Positions 21,045-32,451 are shown, counted from the stretch's first letter. The stretch is 64,000 bases of DNA from Euonymus europaeus (GCA_963580455.1 OY756965.1:24898902-24962901), one strand, 5' to 3'. The notes: a model not told the origin generated them from the sequence alone. Made by a program: numbers and translations.

Positions 21045-23969
21045 ATGGCAACATTTGGAGGGACAACCCAGAAGTGTAAAGCATGTGATAAGATTGTCTA
21101 CTTGGTTGATCAACTCACTGCAGATAACAAAGTCTACCACAAAGCCTGTTTTAGATGCCACCATTGTAAGGGCACACTCAAGGTCATTGTTTCTCTCTGC
21201 CTATTACCCTGTAAAATGAATTTTATCTCTTTTGCTGCTGCTTATTAGATCATGTGTGTGTGCTGGTTTTTACTTGGATCTTTGCTTTTTTGGCGTTTAA
21301 ATGCCTTTTAGATTTGGGTTTTGTGTTTGATGATTGCAATCATAGTTAATGAGCTTACTTAATTGAAGTTATATGCCTTTGCAGCGGTGATCTCTCTTTG
21401 AATTATTTTTTCTAATGTTCTAATGAATTTCTTGCTCAAATACTGAAGTCTGATTTTGGGGATTAGATTATTAGAAAGTACTGGTTCTTTTGTTGCTTGA
21501 GTGATCTTTTAATGTTGGTGTTTAGATTCTCTGGGTGTTCAATCTTTGACATCCTTTTTGGCTGATGATGGATCCCTTGTTGAATAGCTAGAAATGTCCT
21601 TTTCAGGAACATAATACTTTGATGGTGAACAACCATGGAAAACCTTGGTTCTTTTGAGAAAAGGTGGGTTGGGTGGGGTTGGGTTTGAGGGTCAATTTCA
21701 AATTTAAATTTGCGAAGATTGAGCATTTGAATTTTCCAGCTTTCTTTTTGTTGTTTTTGGGTGGGGTTGGGGAGAGAGAAAATTGAAAGAATTGGCCAGA
21801 GAATGAGTGTTCATGTATAGAGACTGTTAATCATTTTTGCTTTTGTCTTAAAACATTGATTACAACCAGTAGAAATCTATATATTTTTATAGTTCTCAAT
21901 CAAGAGCTGATTTATCTATCATAGCATCTAATTAGACTTTTGGAAGCAATGGAAGCGTTTTTTATTGATGGAATATTGGTATTTGGATACATGGGAATTT
22001 GACTTGAGGCGAAGGAGGATCATGAAATATTCAGTCCATCTAGGTTTTGGATTTTGATCCTTTTTCTTGGTTCTCATAGATAGACCGTGGCATGGAAGAT
22101 GGCTTTATTGGCTATGTTCATGTACTCCATTCAACTGATTTTAAAAAAGTGTGCCTCAGCTTGATGACTATCCTTGAGAACTTGATCAAAATTGATGGAT
22201 TCCCTTTCAGAGGATTCTATTTGATATACAGGATAAACTAAATTCTATGCTAGCTGCTCTTTTGAAGGCTTGAAGCCACTGCTTGCCGATTGGGCACTTA
22301 AAAATACTGATTTTGGTGGTGGCACTCTAGGTATGCAGCAATTGTAGGGTTTCTTAAAATATTACTGCTCATAGATTAATATCCTACCAGTGCCACCAAA
22401 TGAGGCTGTACAGCTGCTACTGTAATCATGTTATCTTCATTATGTATGACCTTCCTGAACCATAGTCCTTCGTCTGAGGTCGGTGTTTTAACCTTTTGCT
22501 GCACATATCATTTCCTTTAGTCCTACTCTTACTGTTCAAGTATTATTTTATTTCCCTATTAACACCATGACTCTGCTCTTGGCTACATTTGAATCATGTG
22601 CTCATTGCTATTTAGCATTCAATTGGGTGTTTTGACTTATTTTCTGCTGTAAGTTGCCACAGATCAAGTATCGAAAAACCATAAACAAATTTATCAATGC
22701 TATAGTTCTCCATCAGCCATATAGCTTGTTAGCCATATCAGAGCCTTTTTAACTCTTCTTACAATTCAATTTATTGTCCGTGCATAGATGTGGCGTTCTC
22801 AGGGACGCACCAGTTTTTTTTCATACAATGAACCATGGATCTTTGGCCTATATAAACTTCAGGTTATAGATTGTCACTCTCTCCCAAATGCCTTGGTAAG
22901 TCAAATATTGTCAATGTGGCGAGTTGAACTTGGGTCCCTTTACTCAAAGAGTTCATCCCCAGCCAACTTAACCACCATTGAGTGTTTACCCCTCAGTTTC
23001 ATATACACAAAATAAATAACAAATAAAATATGAAAAACATGGTCTTTTTCCTGCCATGAAAATCCACAGTATTTTCTGAGAGTTTTAGAAGTTTGTTTCC
23101 CAATTGATCTTTGTTCTCCTTCTATGCTTTTGCAGCTGAGTAACTATTCATCCTTTGAGGGTGTTTTGTATTGCAAGCCCCACTTTGATCAACTGTTTAA
23201 GATGACTGGAAGCTTAGACAAAAGTTTTGAAGGTAGATGAAAGCTATTGAATTTCTTAAGTCGTGTTAAAGTTGGTATCTGTTTGTTTAGTCTTACTCTT
23301 TGGAAATTTTTATTTTCTTTCAGGAACTCCAAAAACTGTTAGAGTCGATAGATCTGCTGATCAGGTATTTGACATATTTAACTTGTATAGTTTGCTTTTA
23401 TTGCGATATGAACTTTATATAGGATATATTTCCCAAGGCCTAATAATACTAAATGTTTCTTGTTTGCCATCTCCCAGGTTAGCACCAACAGCAAAGTTTC
23501 AAGCATGTTTGCTGGCACACAAGACAAATGTCTTGGTTGCAAGAAAACTGTGTATCCAATTGAGAAGGTAAATACGTATAATGTCAATCGGTCTGCCCTG
23601 GAGCCTTGAAGTTGAGTTTTTTTTTGTTCTTTTCATTTTGAACTCAATGACGATACGTAGATACATCAAAGGCTCACTTGATTTGAAAACAAATGATGAA
23701 CCATAGATGATCATTGTGGTTCTGATTGTTGTTCTAATGATATGTTCCGACTCCTCCAGGTGACAGTTGATGGAAAATCATACCACAAGGCTTGTTTCAG
23801 GTGCACCCATGGTGGATGTGTGATCAGCCCATCAAATTACGTAGCACATGAGCATCGCCTGTACTGTCGACACCACCACGACCAACTTTTCAAGCAGAAG
23901 GGAAACTTCAGCCAGCTTGACAAGCATGAAGATTCTAAGGAGGTGATTGAGAACACAGTAGCTGAGTAA
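21045..23969 (+). CDS. WLIM1: Two-LIM-domain actin-bundling protein (WLIM1-like)
   Basis: Exons 21045-21182, 23136-23232, 23324-23364, 23478-23567 and 23760-23969 give 191 aa, the usual plant LIM length. LIM1 (about residues 9-61) has KCKACDK, YHKACFRCHHCKG and YCKPHFDQLF; LIM2 (about 107-160) has KCLGCKKTVYPIEKV, YHKACFRCTHGGC and YCRHHHDQLF. All zinc-binding Cys and His positions are present. A spacer with TPKTVRVDRS and SSMFAGTQD joins them. The family bundles actin filaments and can enter the nucleus. The N-terminus MATFGGTTQKC and the sequence SLDKSFEGTPK favour WLIM1 over PLIM2, but the C-terminal tail is short and acidic. Intron 1 is nearly 2 kb, as is common for genes using first-intron enhancement. 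Confidence 0.93.
22786..22985 (-). mobile_element. Possible tRNA-derived SINE in LIM intron 1
   Basis: Read on the minus strand, TGGTTAAGTTGGC resembles an RNA polymerase III A box, and the following GACCCAAGTTCAACTC resembles a B box. The 5' end is therefore near 22985. The tail end is uncertain. Confidence 0.4.
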
Positions 23970-24871
23970 TGTGGTCTGTGTGTGATAAGTTGGGAGAATG
24001 GATTTCTATGGAAGAGTTAAACGCATTAATGCTAGAAGAGCTTCTAGGGTGTTTTTAAGTAAATGAAAAAAAAAAAATCTGTTGCAGAGTTTGAGAGAGT
24101 TGATACATTTTTTTATTGCGAGTTTGTGTATGTTCATTGGACGGTTGTTGTTTAGGCCTTTTCAAGAAACTTTGAGGTAAAACACAGCAGGATGTTCTGT
24201 GTCTAAATTTTAAAGCTTTATTTGGTCGCGTCTGAGATGAGTGGAGGTTTTTTTTTGCTTCAATTTTCGTTGCTTGAAGGAATCCTTGTTATTAATTACC
24301 ATAACAATTGAAATCTCTCCTTCATTTTCCTCTTCCAACTCGATCATTGAATGTTCAGACGTTTCAACATTCCCTGTAATCATTCCCTTCATTCCGCACA
24401 ACTGTTTCAACAAAATACTCTTATCCAAACTCAAATGAAGTTTCTTTGGACAACTGTTTCAACGAAATACTCTTATCCAAACTCAAATTAAGTTTCTTTG
24501 GACTTCATTAAGCTCTGTTTTGAGTCATTATTTTTTCTGGAACAAAACTGAAGCAATCACAACTTCACAAATGATTAGGCTATGAGAAGAGAAAAAGTAA
24601 TGTTGTGCAAACCAGCATCTTGATTTAGGTAATTAGGGGAGGTTAATTTTGATTCCACAAACACAACAGAACATCACTCAATTTACAATTGTCTACTTTG
24701 GAGAGACATTAGGCTCAGCTATACAGGTTGCAGTACACTGTTGTGCTAGTTCTTCAAGCAAATTGGTTGCTTCCCTCAATGGTCTGCGTTGACAGAAGTT
24801 CAAAGCCGATAGCCCCACACTTGATTACTTCTCAGGCTCCACTCTCCAGTACAGTTCCCATATTTATTGAC
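23970..24871. other. 3' regions of the convergent LIM and PADRE genes
   Basis: The two genes converge here, so this stretch holds both 3' UTRs. It contains an A-run near 24066 and the direct duplication listed separately. No further gene was seen. Confidence 0.45.
24398..24501. repeat. Tandem duplication of a 52-bp unit
   Basis: Unit 24398-24449 is followed directly by 24450-24501. The two differ at about two positions (ACAAAAT/ACGAAAT and AATGAAG/AATTAAG), so the duplication is fairly recent. Confidence 0.85.
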
Positions 24872-25739
24872 TCAGCTTCCAGCCTCAGAGATGCTTTGTA
24901 ACTTGGGTTGCCATGTTCTTGATCTGGCAGTAGTGGCAGAGTTTGTTGGGCTTGCTGTCCTTGTTCTCTGTTTGGTCACCTGCAAATATGTATTCTATAA
25001 TCAAAATCTACCCACCCAAAGGAAACTAGGAGAGCCATTTATTTATTTCTTAATATGGTCAGATCAGTTTGTTCTTCAACTTCAAGTAGAAACTAGAAAC
25101 TATTCCATTTCTTATTTATCAAAATCAAACACTTGCAACCAACTTTCTTGAATTAAAAAAAAGAGAGGAGGAAAAGCATTCTTTTAGGCAAGCTTTCATT
25201 TTATTTTTATTTTAAAAAAAAAGTTAAAGAAGAAATGATGAGGAATGTTGAACCCAACTCACCTGATTTCCCTTCTGCTCAGATCTTACTGTTTCAACCT
25301 TCTCTGCAGAATCTGAGTGGCTCGTCTTCATCTTTGCAAATTTCTTTGCAGACAAGCCTTTCATCACTTCTAATACAACACATAAAGATCCACAAACCCA
25401 AATCAGACTCACACAAACACCAAAAATAAACAACATTGTGTTCAAAAAAAAATTAACCAAAATTAACAAACCTTGGGTGGTGATGAGCTTATAAACTCGT
25501 CCAAGAACAAGAGTATCAGTGGGTTTGAGGAGCTTAATCCGGGTTAGCCGAACTGGGTTTTCATTGTTGCACTGCTCGCCAGAGGGACACAAGGCTGTGG
25601 AGAGAAGAAGAGCTACATAGTGACCTGGGTTCATCTTCATGACCTCAATAGCAGCCATAGGCCAGTAAAATCTGTCTACCTTGCCATTTGGGTGTTGTAT
25701 CACTAGTGTTGCAGCATCAATTGCTTGGCAATTCCCCAT
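24872..25739 (-). CDS. PADRE/DUF4228 domain protein
   Basis: Exons in transcript order are 25739-25472, 25369-25263 and 24979-24872, 160 aa. The start was chosen at MGNCQAIDAATLVIQHPNGK, the conserved family N-terminus, and not at an upstream in-frame ATG preceding a proline run. Gly2 and Cys4 fit N-myristoylation and palmitoylation, so membrane attachment is likely. The segments VDRFYWPMAAIEVMKMNPGH, LLKPTDTLVLGRVYKLIT and the C-terminal RSRTWQPKLQSISEAGS are family hallmarks. PADRE proteins are plant-only and often induced by pathogens or abiotic stress; their molecular role is not established. The first intron is only about 100 bases. The gene converges on the LIM gene. Confidence 0.92.
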
Positions 25740-25807
25740 TATTTGTTGCTTCGACAGAACAAATGGAGGAGGAGGAGGAGGAGGAGAGTTTGATGGGTTC
25801 AACTTGT

Positions 25808-25823
25808 CTCTTTATAGTCAACC
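25808..25823 (-). promoter_or_regulatory. W-box next to TATA box of the PADRE gene
   Basis: On the minus strand the sequence reads GGTTGACTATAAAGAG: a WRKY-binding W-box (TTGACT) overlaps the TATA box (CTATAAA), about 72 bases before the ATG. The layout fits direct stress control by WRKY factors, which is an inference. Confidence 0.5.
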
Positions 25824-26974
25824 ACCACCACACATTGTGAATTGGGTCATTAATGGCTTCTCAACCCTTATTTTTATGGTGGTTTCTAAGATAAAAGTAT
25901 TCCTAAATATCCATAATATATTTGGTCATGACCATAAGATTTTACTCTATTTTAAAATTTAAAAATTAAAATTATGACATCACTCAATTAAATATTTAAG
26001 GATTCTTAAAAATACTCATTTTCGTTGTTTTTAAGGTGATACAGTACCTGATGCAAGGGAGGGTAGTTTCATAGTTTTAAAGATAATTGTGGTCACGTGG
26101 CATATGGCTGGCATCAATTAAAATTCGGCATCCTTCCGTTACATGCCTTTTTAAGTTTTTCTTAGAGACACTTTCAAATTTTTCTTCCCTTCACCCATTT
26201 CTATGATATGAAAAATAAATCATATATTTATTTATATTATTAAAATAAATTTTTTAATACAGTTATATCAATAAAATATAAATCTATATATATTTTTCCT
26301 TTTATTCATTAAAAAAATCTCTAAATATCCGATATTCTTATCAATTCTTTAACAAAATTACATCAAAATAAATATTATAACCAACATCTTTTATAAAAAT
26401 AAATCATATATTCATTTAGATAATCTAAAATATGGTTTCAAGTTTCGACCCATTGTGGGCCATCAATACTTCTTAGACAGACGCCTTACGTTAAATATCT
26501 GTTCAGGCGGGTACTAAATATGCTTTTTGCCAAAGATGTCTTCTCAAAGATGCGCCCATGGCACGTGAATTCATGCTCCTCTTTTGCAAAAAGAAAAAAA
26601 GAAAAAGAAAGGCATGTGAAGGAGGAATCAGGTAGGTTCCAGTGTCAAAGAAACACTGGACTTATCCAGTGCACTATTTTGGTGCATTAAATTTTTTAAA
26701 AAGTAATTTTTAAATTTATAATATTTAATACGCTGAATTAGTGATATATTTTTTATTCTAAATAAAAACTAAAGTCATCAGAAATAATATATAATAAATT
26801 TAGACTATCAAATAAACATTCGATTTTATATCACAATAAATTTAATTTTCATTTTAAATAAAAATATATGATTGAATTAATCATGTTAAATACTACACTA
26901 CATAATTAAAAATTAATGATATTTTTTCAAGAAAATTTGATGCTATCAAAATGGTGTAGCGGTTGGAGGAGAAG
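25824..26974. other. AT-rich spacer with a decayed MITE copy
   Basis: Holds the presumed upstream promoter of the PADRE gene and long AT-rich tracts. From about 26640 to 26960 it resembles the MITE next to it (CCAGTGCACTATTTTGGTGCA, TAAATTTTTTAAAAA, ATATTTTTTATTCTAAATAAA), but the ends are lost. No gene was seen. Confidence 0.4.
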
Positions 26975-26983
26975 GTTGCAAAC

Positions 26984-27368
26984 GGATTGGGGGGTAGGTT
27001 CAGTGGGTAAAACCACTAGACCCCTCAAGTGCCCCAATTTGGGGCACTAAATTTTTTAAAAAAAAATCTGAAAAAATGATAAATGTGTAGTGTACATCAT
27101 TACGATCCCAACGGTATATTTTTTGTTCTAAATAAAAATTAAAATCACAGTGATCTAAAATTGAATGTTTAGATTTTAAATCCGACTATTTAGAATTGTC
27201 ACACATGTTTCACAATAATTTTAACTTTTATTTCAAGGAAAAATATGTCGTTGAAATCGTTACGATATATACTATATATTTATAATTTTTTCATATTTTT
27301 TTTAAAAAAATTAGTGTCCCCGAGGCCGAGGGGTCCAGTGGTTTTACTCACTGGACCACCCCGGATCC
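26984..27368. mobile_element. Mutator-like MITE, copy A, 385 bp with 9-bp target duplication
   Basis: Inverted ends of about 40 bases: left GGATTGGGGGGTAGGTTCAG followed by TGGGTAAAACCACTAGACC; the reverse complement of the right end is GGATCCGGGGTGGTCCAG followed by TGAGTAAAACCACTGGACC. The 9-bp GTTGCAAAC flanks it perfectly (26975-26983 and 27369-27377). Nine-base duplications and long inverted ends are typical of Mutator-like elements. There is no coding capacity. A sister copy lies at 57394-57697. Confidence 0.8.
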
Positions 27369-27377
27369 GTTGCAAAC

Positions 27378-28439
27378 ATGCCTTGGAAATAGTGATCGAG
27401 ACATTTCATATTCGCCACCGAACCGGGGAAATGCTCGACTGAAAAAGACTCGACTGAAAGTTTGCGGAAAGGAAAACGTGAAGCTGTCCTGCCACATGGA
27501 TCCGGTCCCACACTGACAGAGAAGGTCACCTCCACACGTAATAAGTTACAGACAAATGCGTGTCGATTGTTGACATGTCAGAGGGACAGGGTCCCACATT
27601 TACAGAGAAAGCCTACTGCGCACGTAACTAGTGTAGACAAGTGCGTGTTCTCTTTTTTGCTAATTATTTTTTATAAAAAATAAATAAAATCACATTTTGC
27701 TTCTTCTTGTTGAACTGAAAGTGGAACAAAAAGTGTCTTTTTTTTCAATTTCCACGCTCGGTTGATGTATTGGGAACAAAAAATAATCACAAAATTACCT
27801 TTTGGGTCCCCAACAAATAAAAATAACAGTCCTTTTGTTAAGAAATTGTACAATATTTTAGCATGTGTCACTTTGGTACATATTAAAAAAATCCATAAAA
27901 TAATGCAAAATCAGGCATATCACACTATAATCCGATTAAGCATCCCATGATCCCTCAACCACTTCCCACTTTTGTATTATTTTTTTTCTTTCTATAATTG
28001 TGTTCCACTTCCGTGGCTTTTTATTTGTCTTTTTTTTTATTATATGGATTCTGTATCCGTTTGTGCATGAATGTGCCCATTGTTCGTACTCTAATCAGAC
28101 TATTCGCATACATGATACAACTTTCTGGTTTGAATTATTGTCCTAATCACACACTCATATAATATATATATATATATACACACACACATAGAGTAAGCAG
28201 TTTTCCTGATTGTGATCGATATAATACAAACAATAATTGAAAATGATGGTGGTGATGAGAATATGGGAAAAACCATCTGGCTGACTTGACCATCGACACA
28301 CATTGTCTCATCACCCATTCATTAGTCATATTCTTGTGGACATTTGGTTGCAATTTAAAGGATGAAATAAGGATAAAAAACATTCATTCTCTTGTTTAAT
28401 TGGGAGCTAGAGCAAACCTCAAATAATAAGAGAGAAAAT
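27378..28439. other. Gene-free spacer
   Basis: Two similar stretches, around 27500-27540 and 27584-27635, share GGTCCCACA.TGACAGAGAA-type words and CACGTAA, an old short duplication. A (TA)n(CA)n microsatellite lies at 28159-28189. No gene was recognised. Confidence 0.4.
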
Positions 28440-28865
28440 TGTTAGTGAATAAAATCCCACATCGGAGACTGAAGGGTTTCTCGACCCATTTTTAAGAGCA
28501 AGACTTTGCCTTATTCTGTAACCAGCATTTTTCAATGGGTAAGCTTATTGGACGCTGGCCACAGCCGACCCACATGCTCAGGTGAGAGTCCGGTTGGGCG
28601 GTGGTTGCAGATGAGGTGTTTGGACCCCATAATTATTACATGGTATCGGAGCAGGTGTGCATTCGTCCCCGATAAGAAGTCCACTCGTTGGGCTTTGCCC
28701 AGTCCACGAGTGCGGGGAAGTGTTAGGGACAAAAGTCTCACATCGGGAAAATACCCCAGCAAATATTTATTAATAAGGGCAAACCCACCCCTCCCAACCT
28801 TTTGTAGTCAAGTTTTGAGGCATAGCCATGGACTTGGTTACTGCTGGCCCACGACTTTTGTGCGT
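28440..28865 (+). mobile_element. TRIM (terminal-repeat retrotransposon in miniature), partly decayed
   Basis: A left LTR-like block runs from TGTTAGTGAATAAAATCCCA (28440) to ATTATTACA (28640). It is followed directly by TGGTATCGGAGC, a primer-binding site matching the 3' end of initiator tRNA-Met with one change. After about 80 bases a purine tract GTGCGGGGAAG is followed by a second block starting TGTTAGGGACAAAAGTCTCA at 28721. There are no coding domains. The two terminal blocks share mainly their first 30 bases, so the right one is diverged or replaced; its end near 28865 is a guess. Confidence 0.55.
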
Positions 28866-29931
28866 CGCCTATATATGTACACGAATATTCAGTCTTTTTT
28901 TTTTTAAAAAAATGTCCAACATGGCGTATTTTCATGATATATCATGTAAAATTGGATTGGATCGAACCATGAAAACATAGGCTACATGACATTTTCCTTC
29001 GAAAAATAATTCAAATATTATTGAAACCGATAGACTACCCTATTCAAGAGATTAATGGGGCAAAACCTTTGACCGCGAGAAGGAAAAAAATATTTATTTC
29101 AAAGGAGTCCGTTGAGAATACTTTTGACACAATCATGAGAGCTTTGTTAAGATTTTTTGCACACTCTAAAAGAAAGAAACCCTACTTTTAGGCCATGCTT
29201 GGAAGCATGTCGAATAAAAAGACTACTTTGGTATAATTGCTGCCCACCTTGAATGAGCTTCATACCATGCATCCTCAACCTTTTCTTCTTCTTCTTGTTT
29301 GTGCTTGATTTGTATAATAAGACTAGTGAGTATCATTGAATCAAAGTAGGCAAGAAGTAAAAGCAAAAGATTAATTAATTGTAGGTCCACATTGTCACCT
29401 ACCTATTGCCATTTGAGATTTAGCAATTCTAATAGTCCCCACACCAAACAACATAGAGTATTTTCAGGATTCTTGTGAGTGTAAGACTTTTGTCTATATT
29501 CGTCTCAACTGGGTGTGTGTGTGTGTGTATTTACATGCACATCAAGAGAGAGGAGATCAAGGGCTTCCATATGAATATCTTTCCTTGGAAGTAGTAAAGA
29601 TAATCAAAGAAAATATAGGGAATAGTCTGTATTGGATGGGTAGTGGGTAGACAAGAATCTTGTACCTCAGATCTTAATGAAAATTCATGCATGATATTCA
29701 TATTACAAGCAAACATACATGCCATTGTACCTTTTTTTCTAGTGAGTCACAGATTCGTAGAAAGGTCACTAATATTTAAAAGAAAACTTAATAATCATCT
29801 CCTCCCAACAAACCTTGTCCAATGCCTACAAAGATTTAAAAAAGAGAGAGAGAGAGGGTGAGAAGCTGGAAAGGAAAGAATAGCAGCATTAGAGAAAATA
29901 GCAGAAGAAACGAAAGTCGATCGGTAATTAC
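28866..29931. other. Gene-free spacer
   Basis: AT-rich DNA with a (GT)n run near 29513-29529 and a GA-rich stretch near 29840. No coding signal was seen. Confidence 0.4.
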
Positions 29932-29939
29932 CGTAGGAG

Positions 29940-30540
29940 CAGTGGCGGACCTATGTTGGGACAAGTGGGGGCGGCCGCCCCCACTTGAATTTTTTTTTAA
30001 TTTTCTTTATATACTTAAGTTATACCCACCATACTTGATATGCACAAGAATGATGAATTTACAATTGTTAATGAGATTACTGATCTTGCAGAGAAAATGG
30101 TTGCAACAAGAAACAATTTTGTTTATCCGCTTGTGTATAGACTTATAACACTAGTGTTAACTTTATCTGTCGCAACTGCAACTGTGGAGAGAGTATTTTC
30201 AGTTATGCAGATTATGAAGAAGCGATTACGGAATCAAATGGGAGATGAATGACTCAATGATTGTTTAGTTACATACATCGAGAAAGAAGTGTTTGCTCAA
30301 ATTTCTAATGAAGTTATTATGCAATATTACCAAAATATGAAAACTCGTAGATTGCAATTGTAACCGTTGAATAATTTATATATATAATTTTCAATTACTT
30401 AATTAGTTAGATTTTATTGATTAATATTTGTAATTGAGTTATACTTTGATCTTGTGCTTGAATTTAAACCCCAAAATTTTTTTCGGGACGCTGCCCCGAA
30501 CCCCACCCCCACCTTAATCTAGAAGCTGGGTCCGCCCCTG
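29940..30540 (+). mobile_element. hAT-family deletion derivative, 601 bp, perfect 8-bp target duplication
   Basis: Left end CAGTGGCGGACCTATG; the reverse complement of the right end is CAGGGGCGGACCCAGC. The 8-bp CGTAGGAG is found at 29932-29939 and again at 30541-30548, without mismatch. Eight-base duplications and CAG(T/G)G ends are hAT features. Both subterminal parts hold long C/G runs (GGGGGCGGCCGCCCCC near 29968) that can fold. The centre keeps the end of a transposase gene. The element lacks most of the transposase and could only move with help from a full copy elsewhere. Confidence 0.88.
30040..30363 (+). pseudogene. hAT transposase remnant, C-terminal dimerisation region
   Basis: The frame encodes YPLVYRLITLVLTLSVATAT, then VERVFSVMQIMKKRLRNQMG, the hallmark of the hAT C-terminal dimerisation domain (the usual LP..VATAS.ER.FS pattern). 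A TGA stop interrupts at 30250-30252; the same frame then continues with LNDCLVTYIEKEVF and NMKTRRLQL to a second stop at 30361-30363. Relatives usually have a tryptophan codon at the interrupting site, so a single TGG to TGA change is likely. Everything upstream of this domain is missing. Confidence 0.8.
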
Positions 30541-30548
30541 CGTAGGAG

Positions 30549-31190
30549 TAGAATCTACAATCAAAGATTTGTGTACATATATATATAGGCCATCTGCAAG
30601 TGAGGTGAATGTGTGAGTCGGAAAATCTGGACATTGGTGGATGGCCTGCCAAAGGAGCTCCGACGATTAAGTCATAATTTGACGAGAATGATGCTGTGAA
30701 AGTAATGACAGTTCGGGCTATATATCCATGTTCTTTGATTATGTAATCCCAACTGCTTCCGAGCAAAGTTCATATCAGGTTTCTCTGTGTGTTTATGGGC
30801 TTGTCTGTCGCGCAGCACTTCAACAAGTATACTGAAATCAACGGCTATGGTCCAGGCTCCAGGCTGCAGGCCATAGCAGTGCGAGATCATATGGGTACAA
30901 ACTACAAACATGGCTTGGGCCGCTTGGCCCCATTGGGCTGTTTAGGCTTTACAAACATGGCTTGGCCACATAGTTGTGGGCTTCGTTTGATGGCCCATTT
31001 CGCTACTAATCTTAAGACAAAATTGTAGATAAGTCTATTTTATGAGACTTATTAAGGGTAAGATCACTCATTTAAATTTATTTGTACCTAGGTATAGTTT
31101 TTAGATTTTTTTGTAATTAATTCAATTTTTTATTGGTTAAATTACATAAGTGTCCTTTAAAATATGAAAAATCATTATATTTTATATTAT
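30549..31190. other. Gene-free spacer
   Basis: Contains a short direct repeat of the words TTTACAAACATGGCTTGG / CTACAAACATGGCTTGGG near 30900-30965. No gene was seen. Confidence 0.4.
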
Positions 31191-31195
31191 CGTAT

Positions 31196-31770
31196 ATGAA
31201 AACCAAGTATGTTGAGAGTACACAAGTCTGTTATGGTTTAGCAAATTAATTTCCCTTAAAGTCTAATATTTATTATTTAGGTTACATCGTGAAAACTTGA
31301 TACATGAATCCGTTAGGATTTAACAAATCCATTCTTTATAGGATTTAAAACTTATTGTTTAAGTTACAGTATGAAAATCCAATATACGAACCTGTTAGGG
31401 TTTAGCGATTTCGTTTTCTTTATGATTTAACACTTATTATTTAAGTTACAGCATGAAAATCCGATATACGAGTCCGTTATGGTTTAACGATTTTGTTCCC
31501 CCTTAGGGTTTAACACTTGTTTAGGTTACAACATGAAAATCCGATACACGAGCCATTAGGGTTTAGCGAATTCGTTTTCCATATGGTTTAACACTTATTA
31601 TCTAAGTTACAGCATGAAAATCCGATATACGAGTTCGTTAGAGTTTAACGATTTCGTTCCTCTTAGGGTTTAACACTTGTTTAGGTTACAACATGAAAAT
31701 TCGATATACGAGCCATTAGGGTTTAGCGAATTCGTTCTCCGTATGGTTTAACACTTATTGTTTAGATCAC
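31196..31770. repeat. Seven-unit tandem array of about 81 bp with a two-unit higher order
   Basis: The anchor word GAAAATCCGATATACGAG recurs near 31372, 31455, 31532, 31615 and 31695, with older copies near 31200 and 31290 (spacing 78-94). Each unit also carries (T/A)AGGGTTTA(A/G)CGA.TTCG and AACACTT..TTTA.GTTACA. From the third unit on, long units (ACTTATTATTTAAGTTACAGC) alternate with short ones (ACTTGTTTAGGTTACAAC), giving a repeat of about 160 bp. No open frame runs through it. Confidence 0.85.
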
Positions 31771-32451
31771 AGTAGTTGAAAAAAAAACAATTACATAGCA
31801 TATATACTAATTACATTGTTTTTGAAAAATAATGTAATTAAAAAATACATTAAAAACTATCGATAATGAATATTGTCAGAAAGAGTTTTACTTGCCGTGT
31901 TCGATTTTTTTTTTAAATCTTCCATATATTTTGAGAGATAATATGTTTTTAAAACTTTTTAATAAAAAAAAAATCTGCAGTGTATTGAAATACATATAAG
32001 ATTTTTTTAGTGGACTTTAAAACCTATAAATTTCATTTTATAGACCTGCCTCCAAATCTCCATAATTTTAAATACCAAAAATCAAAGGTTGTTGAAATTA
32101 AAAGTTTTATGACAATAAACTAATTTTCTAGTTATACCTTGACGAACTGTTCCTATTATAAAATATATAACATGCATAATTTGAAAAAGTACTAAACAAC
32201 AAATATATTTTTGTGTCGAACAAAATTTAAATTCATACTAAAATAGACACAAAATGTTTTAGTTTTATATAGTAATCCAAAAATTGCATGCATTTTTCAT
32301 TTTCAAAAAATTAAAATTTTTAAACACGTAAATTCGATCAAAATAAATTCATATTTTTTTTGTTAAAAAATTAAAATTATAATGACTTTACAATCCCAAG
32401 CCTTCGATAAAAAATTACAGCACCCACCCCAAGTTTAAATCTTCCCTTAGG
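31771..32451. other. AT-rich spacer
   Basis: Long A and T runs with no gene, repeat or splice pattern that I can recognise. Confidence 0.4.

Noticed and set aside
25681..25962. Glycine-run frame on the plus strand
   Set aside because: Antisense of the proline run upstream of the PADRE start; chance.
28440..28865. Cassandra element carrying 5S rRNA sequence
   Set aside because: I looked for 5S promoter boxes in the LTRs and saw none.
28506..28907. Frame of 133 codons
   Set aside because: It covers the TRIM, including its primer site and purine tract, so coding is not credible.
31196..31770. CRISPR-like array
   Set aside because: The repeats are imperfect satellite units without spacers, in a plant nuclear genome.
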